NCBI GenBank assembly: GCA_019918135.1
Contig: WBZZ01002853.1
Location: 1-64,000 of the forward strand
From: Paulinella micropora
Taxonomy: Eukaryota > Cercozoa > Imbricatea > Euglyphida > Paulinellidae
DNA: 64,000 nucleotides
Reading direction: 5' to 3'
Both the position numbers and the translations under genes were made by a program. Below the pieces are notes generated by a model. That model ran no database searches and was not told the origin of the DNA. It saw nothing but the letters and a program-made list of their open reading frames with translations. The number at the start of each line of letters is the position of its first letter. The first letter of the stretch is position 1. Below, in pieces: positions 19,590 through 28,046 of this stretch.

Positions 19590-21190
19590 GTTTTTCGCAC
19601 TGGGGCGAATGTCCACTCCTCTCTTCTTCCCCTTCCCTTCCCCTCCTCCCCCCTCCCTCCCCACTGTCCTCTGCAAAAAAGGGGAGGGGGAGAAGAGAGA
19701 AGGGGACGAGAGAAAAATGGGACGTATTACCCTGCGGGGCAATTTAGAGCCTTAGATCCTTAGTAGCGTGCGAGCGCAGCTTTTGGGCGGCAGAGCACAG
19801 GCTCGGGCAAGGCTAGCACGGCTCGAATAGGCTTAGCATGGCTCGGAGGACTCCAAGCTGCGCCCTGGCGCACTCACACTCCTAGGGATCTAAGGCTCTA
19901 ATTTCATTTTTCCCCCCGAGGCCATTTTTTTAGGATCGTTCCCTCCCCTTCTCTTCCCCCCCCCCCCCCCTCCCCCTTCCCCACCGTCCTCTGACAAAAA
20001 AGGGGAGGGGGGGGGGGAGAGGAGAGAAGGGGACGACAGAAAAATGGGACGAGTTTCCCCACGGGGCAATTTAGAGCCTCAGATCCTTAGTAGCGTACAA
20101 GCGCAGCTTTTGGGCGGCAGAGCACAAGCTCGGGCGGGCCTAGCACGGCTCGGACGGCTCCAAGCTGCGCCCCGGCGCACTCACACTCCTAGGGATCTAA
20201 GGCTTTAATTTCATTTTTCCCCCCGAGGCCATTTTTTTAGGATCGTTCCCTCCCCTTCTCTTCCCCCCCCCCCCCCTCCCTCCCCACCGTCCTCTGACAA
20301 AAAAGGGGAGGGGGGGAGAGGAGGGAGAGGAGAGAAGGGGACGAGAGAAAAATGGAACGAGTTTCCCCACGGGGCAATTTAGAGCCTTAGATCCTTAGTA
20401 GCGTACAAGCGCAGCTTTTGGGCGGCAGAGCACAGGTTGGGCGGGGCTAGCACAAGCTCGGGCGGGCCTAGCACGGCTCGGACGGCTCCGAGCTGCGCCC
20501 CGGCGCACTCACACTCCTAGGGATCTAAGGCTCTAATTTCATTTTTTTTCCCCTGAGGCCATTTTTTAGGATCGTTCCCTCCCCTTTTCTTCCCCCCCTC
20601 CCCTCCCCGCCGTCCTCTGACAAAAAAGGGGAGGGGGGGGAGGGAGAGGAGAGAAGGGGACGACAGAAAAATGGGACGTATTTCCCCGCGGGGCAATTTA
20701 GAGCCTTAGATCCTTAGTAGCGTGCGAGCGCAGCTTTTGGGTGGCAGAGCACAGGCTCGGGCGGGGCTAGCACAAGGTTGGGCGGGCCTAGCACGGCTCG
20801 GACGGCTTCAAGCTGCGCCCCGGCGCACTCACACTCCTAGGGATCTAATGCTCAAATTTCATTTTTTCCCCCCCGAGGCAATTTTTTTAGGATCGTTCCC
20901 TCCCCTTCTCTTTCCCCCCCCCCCCCCCCACCGTCCTCTGACAAAAAAGGGGAGGGGGGGGAGGGAGAGGAGAGAAGGGGACGAGAGAAAAATGGGACGA
21001 GTTTCCACGCGGGGCAATTTAGAGCCTTAGATCCTTAGTAGCGTGCGAGCGCAGCTTTTGGGTGGCAGAGCATAGGCTCGGGCGGGGCTAGCACAAGCCC
21101 GGGCGGGCCTAGCACGGCTCGGACGGCTCCAAGCTGCGCCCCGGCGCACTCGCACTCCTAGGGATCTAAGGCTCTAATTTCATTTGTAAA
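19590..21190. repeat. Five-copy ~320-bp satellite array
   Basis: The marker AGATCCTTAGTAGCG recurs at 19754, 20081, 20389, 20708 and 21029, a period of 308-327 bp. Each unit contains TTTAGAGCCTTAGATCC and, about 150 bp later, its inverted form GGATCTAAGGCTCTAA, enclosing a GC-rich segment (AAGCTGCGCCCCGGCGCACT). Units are joined by a poly-pyrimidine/poly-purine hairpin (CCGTCCTCTGACAAAAAAGG). Length variation is mainly in homopolymers. ORFs of 97-102 aa inside are low-complexity. Confidence 0.9.
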
Positions 21191-21230
21191 TGGCAGCGAG
21201 TGCCAAAGAGAGCGACAGTGCCGCCTCTCT

Positions 21231-21295
21231 GACGCTAATTGTGTCACAACATGGCGCAGACGGACGCTAACTGCGTCACAACATGGCGCAGACGG
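21231..21295 (+). repeat. Two-copy 32-bp tandem repeat
   Basis: Two units of GACGCTAAYTGYGTCACAAC followed by ATGGCGCAGACG, starting at 21231 and 21263, just beyond the satellite array. The unit contains a palindromic TGACG/CGTCA-like flank. Confidence 0.7.
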
Positions 21296-21516
21296 CTTTT
21301 TGCATCTAAGCCTGCGCGAGGCAGGCCGCTGTTTAGAGGTTAAAGCGACGACCCGAGAATGCGGCGCTCGTACCGGCAGCACCACCTAGCCCGGCGCGCA
21401 GGCCCTTTGGCAGGGAAGCATTAGAGCTGAGGGCGACGTGGACGAAGACGAGTTACGCGCCGCGGTAGCTTCGCTGGGCTCGGGTCTCCTGCCGGTGTCG
21501 ACAGCGATGCGGTGCT

Positions 21517-21813
21517 GTGCTTAAGTCTGCAAACTTGTTTTTTGAATCAACGTACATCAGCAGCGAAAGAAATTTGTCAGGCTGGTATGGTTCTTTTCTG
21601 CCATGCTCCTCTATACACAAAGATCGCTACGAAATATTGCCCGATGGTAATGTGAAGCTCGTCTGGGTGATAACCTGCAACAATGAAGAAGACGAGCCAC
21701 AAGCAGTAAAGATATTACAAGACAGACAAACAGGAATGTACGTCTGCTTCGCCAACGGCGCGCCGAGATGGGTGGTGGGCACTGCGCGAGTCAGAAAACA
21801 GGAAGGACAGTGA
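21517..21813 (+). pseudogene. Possible gene fragment, 98-codon ORF
   Basis: The frame encodes a compositionally normal peptide (SERNLSGWYGSFLPCSSIHK, then YEILPDGNVKLVWVITCNNE and MYVCFANGAPRWVVGTARV) with strand-like aromatic spacing, unlike the low-complexity ORFs around it. No ATG starts it; an upstream frame (DEDELRAAVASLGSGLL, from about 21440) may be a separated piece of the same gene. Product unknown. Confidence 0.35.
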
Positions 21814-21819
21814 GCAAAA

Positions 21820-22217
21820 AAGACGACAACAAAGGGAACAGACGGGGGGAGGAAGAAAGGGGGAGGGAGGAAAAGGAAGGGAGGAAGAAGGGGGCGGGAT
21901 GTGCTTCCCCCCGTCTCCCCTCTTGCCCCTCTTTTCCCCCTGTCCCTTGCTATCTCCCTCTTCCCCTCGTCCCTTGTTTGCGCGTGCAGAGGGAAGAGTC
22001 AGGGAAGGAGAAAGCACGAATTGTCTTAGTCCACTGTCTGAGAATCGGGAGCGGGAGCGGGAGAGGGAGGGCAGGGGCGCGCTAAAAATGTAAAAAAAAT
22101 TAATAACAAAATTTACTGACAAGATTTCAATCTCGGCACTGAGAACGTGTATAGGGAGGGGCGCTAGGAATGTAAACAAAATTAATAAAAAGAAATACTT
22201 GACAAAGTTTTAATCTT
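21820..22217. repeat. Repeat-rich intergenic DNA
   Basis: Purine and pyrimidine tracts, an R3 outer-arm fragment (TTTGCGCGTGCA at about 21977), and two reverse R4 copies near 22080-22145 and 22165-22232. No gene. Confidence 0.6.
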
Positions 22218-22440
22218 CGGCACTGAAAACCAAGAGAGGAAGGGGCCGGGGAGGATCGATCTGTCTCCCCCCTCCCCCCGTCGGTAAGAAGGAAGGAGGA
22301 GGGCGCCCAGCATGGAAGAGAGGGTTAGTGTTTGCAACTTCTGTGCCCTTCCCCTCCCCCTCCCCCCCCCCCCTGCTCCTTGAGCCCCCTGGGCTCAGGG
22401 GAGGGAAAAGGGGAAGGTGGCAGAAAAGAAGAAGCAAGGG
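22218..22440 (-). repeat. Inverted partner of 14560-14775
   Basis: Reverse-complement match to 14560-14775, including an R1-type hairpin near 22380. Followed by further R4 copies (about 22455-22530). Confidence 0.7.
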
Positions 22441-22689
22441 AAGGGAGGGTAGGGGCGCGCTAGGAATGTACAAGAAAAAAGTAATAAAAAAATTACTGAC
22501 AAAATTTTAATCTTGGCAGTGAGAACTAAGAGAGGAAGAGGGAAGGGGCGGGGAAGGATCAAGCACGATTTGGCTTGCCCCCACCCCACGTCTGAGAATG
22601 TGTACAGGGAGGGGCGGGGTGTGCTCTCCCCCCCTCTCGTCCCTCTGTTCCCCTTATCCCCTGCTATCCCCCCCTCCCCTCGTCCCTTG

Positions 22690-22930
22690 TTTGCGCGTGC
22701 AAACGCGTTCTAAAAAAAGAATTTTCTTTTCATATTTTTCCTACTTCCGCAGATCTTGCGCACCGTGCTCCGGCACGACCCTGCTGCGGATGGATGGGCG
22801 GTGGTCAATGTGCTAGGAGGACAAAAGCCTCACTGCCCAGACGGCGTCCTGTCCGTGCCATGGCTCGACCACCGTGCGCAAGGTCAGAAAAATATGAAAA
22901 AAGGAAAAAAAATGCCCGACAACAAAGGGA
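22690..22930 (+). mobile_element. Complete palindromic exon-like element (family R3)
   Basis: Forward-orientation full copy. A T-rich/pyrimidine tract ends CTACTTCCGCAG, then comes an open ~128-bp core starting ATCTTGCGCACCGTGCTCC and ending ACCACCGTGCGCAAG, then GTCAGAAAAATATG. The core translates without stops (ILRTVLRHDPAADGWAVVNV...). Core ends are inverted copies of each other (12 of 13 bases), and the outer A/T arms are also inverted copies. Confidence 0.75.
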
Positions 22931-23289
22931 ACAGAAGGGGGGAAGAAGGGCGGGGTGTGCTTCCTCAACCCCCCCCCCCCCCCCCCCCGGTCCCTTCTCA
23001 CTGTCTGAGAATCGGGAGCGGGAGGGGGAGGGCAGGGGCGCGCTAAGAAATGTACAAAAAATTAAAAAAATCCCTGACAAAGTTTTAATATTGGCACTGA
23101 GAACCAAGAGGGGAAGAGACCGGGGAGAATTAATCTATCTTTGCCCCCCCCCCCCCCCCTTCAGTAAGAGGGGAGGGAGAAAGGCGCCCGGCACAGGCGG
23201 GGGGCGTGGAGGCGTTGCATGTATTTATTCTGTTGGTAGCTTCTGCGCCATTCACCCTCCCCCCTTCCCCTCCCCTGCTCCCTGAGCGC

Positions 23290-23830
23290 CCTGGGCTCAG
23301 GGAGGGATGGAGTAGAGGGGAGAGAGGAAGAGGCAGGGGAGGGGGGGGGGGGAGAGCACGAATTGTCTTAGTCCCCCGTCTGAGAACAGGGAGTGGGAGA
23401 GGGAAGGGAGAGGGTAGGGGCGCGCTAAGAATATACAAGAAAAATCACGCGAAAAAAGATCCCTGACAAGGTTTTAATCTTGGCACTGAGAGCAAGAGAG
23501 GGAGAAGGAAAGGGAAGGGGGGGGGGGGGGGTGGGGCGCCAAGAAAGTGCAAGAAAAGTCCTTTTTAATAAAAACTCGACAAAGTCTTACACTTGACACT
23601 TGCAACGGGCACCCTCAGGCTGCCGCAGCATCCCGCCCACTCGACGGTCGTACACTTGAGCACTGAAAACTAGGAGCTGAGCACGGTGCTCCAGCACGAC
23701 CCTGCAGCGAATGGATGGGCGGTGGTCAATGTGCTAGGAGAACAAGAGCCCCGCTACCGCGACGGCGTCCTGTCCGTGCCATGGCTCGGCCACTGTGCGC
23801 AAGGTCAGAAAAATATGAAAAGAGGGAGGG
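23290..23830 (-). repeat. Segment duplication, copy 3 of 3 (inverted)
   Basis: Reverse-complement copy of 16735-17300, with R1, R4, GTCGAGTGGGC block and R3 fragment in mirrored order. The 14-17 kb and 22-24 kb regions share several such modules in shuffled order. Confidence 0.75.
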
Positions 23831-24119
23831 GGGAGGGGAAGAAGGAAGAGGGGAGTGCCCCCCCCCCCTCCTCCCCTTCCCCCTTCTCTCTCTCTCCTTT
23901 TCCTCCCTTCCATCTCTTTCTCTCTCTCTCCCAAAGTTCGTGCACGTTTTCCCGGGGAGACGCACAGAACCTTATTCTCTTTGCAAAAGAGCGGGCCGGC
24001 CGGTCCATTTCGGTACCAAATTGGGCGCGTTTTGCGCCTGGTGGCGGCGGTCAGAAAGTGCGAAAAAAGAATACGATAAATTAAAGCTCGACGGTCTTAC
24101 ACTTTTCCACTGAACTAGT

Positions 24120-24240
24120 TCGCAGTACCAGGATTAAAACTTTATCAAGGATTTTTTTTTATTATTTTTTTTTGTTCATTCTTCCTGCTTGTGGCGCGCA
24201 TGCCCTCAGCGGGTTAAGGGTTTAATTACAGATCTTGCGC
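24120..24240 (+). repeat. R4 copy and adjoining spacer
   Basis: ATTAAAACTTTATCAAGGAT followed by a T-run, a diverged member of the R4 family. Confidence 0.5.
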
Positions 24241-24369
24241 GGGTTTCAGGCCTTGGATCCAGACGTGACCCTCACGCGGGCCCTGCCGGCCTCTGCTTGG
24301 CCAGCAGGGCACGTACTGGGCTATGTCTGGCTTGAACAGCTCGGCTGCTCCGTCCACGCCTGGTTTTGG

Positions 24370-24555
24370 CTCGCTGCCCAGGCTGTCAAACGGCGCTGGC
24401 GCTGGCTAGCAGCCAGGCCGCTGCTCCAAACTCGGCGGGGGGCAGCCACGGCCACGTGTTGCAACAACATTTTCAGAGCACCCAGTATTTTACGAAGTTT
24501 TCCTGCTCAGCCTTCGAGTCTCTGGTCCTGGCCATGTACGCATCGATCCTGCGTG
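24370..24555 (-). pseudogene. Dispersed gene fragment (partner 19411-19580)
   Basis: Minus strand encodes QTRRIDAYMARTRDSKAEQE, NFVKYWVL, then after a stop CCCNTWPWLPPAEFGAAAWL, parallel to the fragment at 19411-19580. The 5' flank (GCGCAGACACGC) is also shared. Remnant of an unidentified gene. Confidence 0.5.
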
Positions 24556-24583
24556 TCTGCGCCCTTCCCCTCCCCCCTTTCCC

Positions 24584-24734
24584 TGTTCTTTGAGCCCCCC
24601 GGGCTCAGGGGGCTCATGGAGAAAAGAAGGAAGACGAGGGACAGGTTGTGTGTGGGGGGGGGGGGGTGCCCCCCCCCTTCATTTTTGTTTCTTCTCTCCC
24701 ATTTGAGCCCCCTGAGCCCGGGGGGCTCAAAGAA
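24584..24734. mobile_element. Composite element with paired R1 terminal repeats
   Basis: Left end CCCTGTTCTTTGAGCCCCCC and right end GGGGGGCTCAAAGAAC form inverted termini; the interior is purine-rich, then a G/C run, then pyrimidine-rich. Same plan and size as 16386-16550. Confidence 0.65.
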
Positions 24735-24937
24735 CTAGTACTGGGAGGTGGTAGAGGCCACGGGCTGTGAGATCCGGAGCTCGTTTTCATTTAGTTTTTG
24801 TCTCTTAAATATCACGGTCTTTTGATTTTTAAAAAAAATTGTGCTTTTATTAAAGGGGGCTCCAAACTACACCACCCCGGCGGCAGCTAGCGCAATCCTG
24901 CGCTGCCCATTTGCAGAATCCCCCTCCCCCCAAAAAA

Positions 24938-25920
24938 AATCTGCACAGAGAAAAAAAATCTACAAAGGCTTTTCTAATGTGGATCGATAAAAGCCAAAAA
25001 AAGGGACGCTGGAGCACCCCTCGAGGCGGCCGGGGCGGGGTTTTCTTCTGCTTACCCACACCCCCCTTCCCCAAAAGGACCTGCTCCAGCCGCCCCAAAA
25101 GCTGCTTCAGCACCCCCCTTTTTTTTTTTGGTTTTTTCGATCCAAATCAGAAAAGCTTTTTTAGATTTTTTTTTCTCTGTGCACATTTTTTTCTCGGGAG
25201 GGGACCTCCCCGGGGAAAGGGGCGGGGCGCTCCCCCCTTCCCTCCCCCCTCCCATCCCCCCTGCCCTCCCTCTTCCCTCCCTCTTCTCTCCCTCTTCCCT
25301 TCCCCCAGGGAGGTCCCGTCCCCGAAAAAAAAATGTGCACGGAGGAAAAAAAAATCTAAAAAAGCTTTTCTGATTTGGATCGAAAAAAACTTTTTAAAAA
25401 AGGGGCGCTGGAGCGCCCCTCAAGGCGGCCGGGGCGGGGTTCTCTTCTGCTTACCCACACACACACCCCAAGGGGACCTGCCCCAGCCGCCCCAAGTGAT
25501 GCTCCAGCGCCCCTTTTTTAATAGTTTTTTTTCGATCCAAATCAGAAAAGCTTTTTTAGATTTTTTTTTCTCTGTGCACATTTTTTTTTGGGAGGGGACC
25601 TTCCCAGGGAAAGGGGCGGGGCGCTCCCCCCTTCCCTCCCGCCTCCCATCCCCCCCTGCCCTCCCTCTTCCCTCCCTCTTCTCTCCCTCTTCCCTTCCCC
25701 CAGGGAGGTCCCGTCCCCGAAAAAAAAATGTGCACGGAGGAAAAAAAAATCTAAAAAAGCTTTTCTGATTTGGATCGAAAAAAACTTTGAAAAAAGGGGC
25801 GCTGGAGCGCCCCTCAAGGCGGCCGGGGCGGGGTTCTCTTCTGCTTACCCACACACATGCCCCAAGGGGACCTGCCCCAGCCGCCCCAAGGGGTGCTCCA
25901 GCGCCCCTTTTTTTCTTTTA
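24938..25920. repeat. Palindromic tandem array, ~390-bp period
   Basis: Three head-to-head palindromes. Arms contain GTGCAC, an A-rich run, AAAAAAGCTTTTCTGATTTG and GATCGAAAAAA on the left (about 24938, 25339, 25729) and their inverted form on the right of the first two (ending about 25187, 25585). The third lacks its outer right arm. Palindrome centres hold AAGGCGGCCGGGGCGGGG and CCAGCCGCCCCAAG blocks, and each is bordered by GGGGCGCTGGAGC and GCTCCAGCGCCCC. Spacers of ~145 bp (GGAGGGGACC to GGTCCCGTCCCC) are also inverted at their ends. ORFs here are by-products. Confidence 0.85.
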
Positions 25921-27230
25921 AAGTTCGAGGGAGATACCAATAGTTGATCCCTTTTATCCTGAGCGAGTTGCAACTCTGGACATCTACATAAATTATATGC
26001 ATTCATGTTAAAACTCACTGGCAATGACAGACATCTTATTGCCTTGGAGATAGAAATATTTTCAATGAATCCTACATATTTTTCCAGAGGAACCGACGAT
26101 CGTACTACCACTAGAAGATTGCATGGGTTTAGTACACGAAAATGAACAACTAATTAGTATCAGAAAAATACAAGTGTGAGTTTAGCACGAGAACAGTGAA
26201 ACACCTGTATGTCTTTGCCGTCGAGTTCAGAGATGAGTTTTATTAAAGTTTTGTCGCTTTTAACACACTGAATTCTGCCCTACTTCCCCCTACTAGTATT
26301 TGGTTGAAATTACATGCCGGCTCTCTGACTGAAGCCCGCAGAGCCTTTGTCTGTTTTTTTGTTAATCTCAATTTAGTTCAACCAAAATATCTCGTCACCG
26401 CTACTGTGGCAGTTGCCTGACGTAGCTGTACACTGTCTAACAAAATGCAACCAAGCCTTCCTGCCGCACCGTGTACAGACTACAGAGTCTACTAGGACGC
26501 ACAGGTACTAGTCGCTCATCGGGTACAGCTTGTAGTCAAAGTACACGGTGGCTTGTACCTCGTTTGGAATTCGCTAAACCCTCCCTTACCTTTGTGTGTC
26601 GGTTTTTTTTAATCTTATAAAGGTTAAGAACAGGAACTTGATCTTTGCTTCTAGTGGTTTTCTTTATGGCCCGACAGCGCCCTGCGCCGAACTGTGTAAT
26701 AAACTCTCTAGCCAGCAGCTTCATGGAACCTGTCGAACTCCTTCGAGCATACCCTTTCGCAGATTATACTCGCCCGCATAGGCTTGCGAAAACATAGTGA
26801 TTCTTTATCTCTTAAATGACCAGGCTTGCACGTGCAATGGCCGAGTCATGTATGCTCCAAGCTCAATTCGCCCCGAATGCAGTGATCGTGCCCCTCCATC
26901 CGACAAGCAGGCCGTCACTTTTAGGCTGATTCACAGGATAGCTGGAGCGCATGAAAAGGAAATTGGTTGGCTTTTGCCTTTATCAGCCATATCACACTAC
27001 GAACCTATGTGCCAAAAAAGGAATCTGGTACCACAAAAATCAGGGGGAGGGTGGTTTATGACCTTCCCCTCCGCCACCCTCCCCAGCCCGTTCGGCGCGG
27101 CCACGTGCACTAGCCCCCCTGACATTCCCTGCTTTTTTTTGGAGTGTTATGTGGTCTAGAAAGGCAGCAATGCAAAGAAGTGTCAAAAGAAGTGTCAAAC
27201 ATAGAATCCTCAGGCCTGAATCTTATGGCG
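25921..27230. other. Unique intergenic region, no gene recognised
   Basis: About 1.3 kb of neutral base composition with none of the repeat families apart from a possible half R2 motif near 26985 (TTTATCAGCCATATCAC). An AATAAA-like signal on the minus strand (TTTTATTAAAGTTTTGTCGC at about 26238) resembles R4/3'-end signals. ORFs up to 120 codons show no domain. Confidence 0.4.
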
Positions 27231-27232
27231 GT

Positions 27233-27420
27233 CGGGGGTGGTCTTAGAGTCACGGGCGAAGGTATGTCGGGCAGGGAATTCCGAGAAAACGACGTACTTG
27301 CAAGGGTGGAAGCGTGTTTTTGGCTCCGTACACAAATAGTCGTTGCCCGTAGCAATTGCTTCGACAGGGCACTAGCTAGGAGGTTGGCAGCATTTGGTTG
27401 TGGCAGAACAGGACAAAGCA
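27233..27420 (-). pseudogene. Remnant of the 357-aa gene family (see 37467-38540)
   Basis: Minus strand encodes LCTEPKTRFHPCKYVV, matching LICTQKPTFRFHPCKYVV of the intact gene. The preceding stretch (PNAANLLASALSKQL, other frame) resembles its SEGSNIISKLAVNLYHKI. Nucleotides CTTCCACCCTTGCAAGTACG are identical in the two. The frame is broken and only this segment survives. Confidence 0.6.
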
Positions 27421-28046
27421 GCCCCCCTTCCCTTACTAACTGTCGTTGCGCCGCGTGCCCTAGTTATAATTAGCTATCAAAAGTCTGGTGACGACGTCCC
27501 TCCGGTATTGGAAGCCTACTCGGGAATTTTCGTGTAACAAGTCCATTTAAATTAAAAAGAGACAGTTCAATTCAGCTAATCAGCCTAGTCCGACAACACG
27601 GGCTAGCAGGATCGAATTTTATTTTTATTAAAAGCTAGCAAAAGGTCTTTCACTTGCCACTACCCCCGCAGCGCGTTTGGTCTGGCTTAAACTAGGCTCT
27701 GCCAGATTTTGCTATGAGTAGCCTTCTGCGTGTGGCTCGCGCGCTCCCTCTCTCTCGACTGCGCCCCCCCCCCGCGCTTTAGCGCCAATCGCCATATTGT
27801 GCACGTGTTGGAGAGAGGACTTCGCGAGGGGAAGGGGGAGAGGGAAGAGCGCCCCTCTCCCGACCCCCACCCTTTCCTCTCTTCTTTCTCTCATGAAGTC
27901 TCCCGGTCACAAAATGTACAAAAAAAGGAGAACTTAAAAGCTTTTCTCTACGTAATATTGTTACGCAGGGTAAGCTCCCCTTCTCCCTCACCCTTGTTGA
28001 AGTTTGGAAACAGCAAGTGAACAGTATTTCCAAAAAATAGTTACAT
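27421..28046. other. Intergenic region
   Basis: No repeat family copy of good quality. A minus-strand 3'-end-like signal (TTTTATTAAAAGCTAGCAAA) sits near 27619. ORFs around 27712-28033 are Arg/Ser-rich translations of purine tracts. No gene supported. Confidence 0.4.

Noticed and set aside
19590-21190. CRISPR-like array
   Set aside because: Repeats are ~320 bp and lack short unique spacers; this is a satellite of inverted-repeat units.
21300-21400. tRNA-like sequence near the end of the satellite
   Set aside because: A GGTTAAAGC string is present, but no acceptor stem or T-arm pairing could be found.
25120-25800. ORFs of 80-285 codons with recurring KKKSKKAFLIWIEK peptides
   Set aside because: The peptide recurs because the palindromic repeat unit is read in both directions; composition is dictated by A-, T- and G/C-runs.
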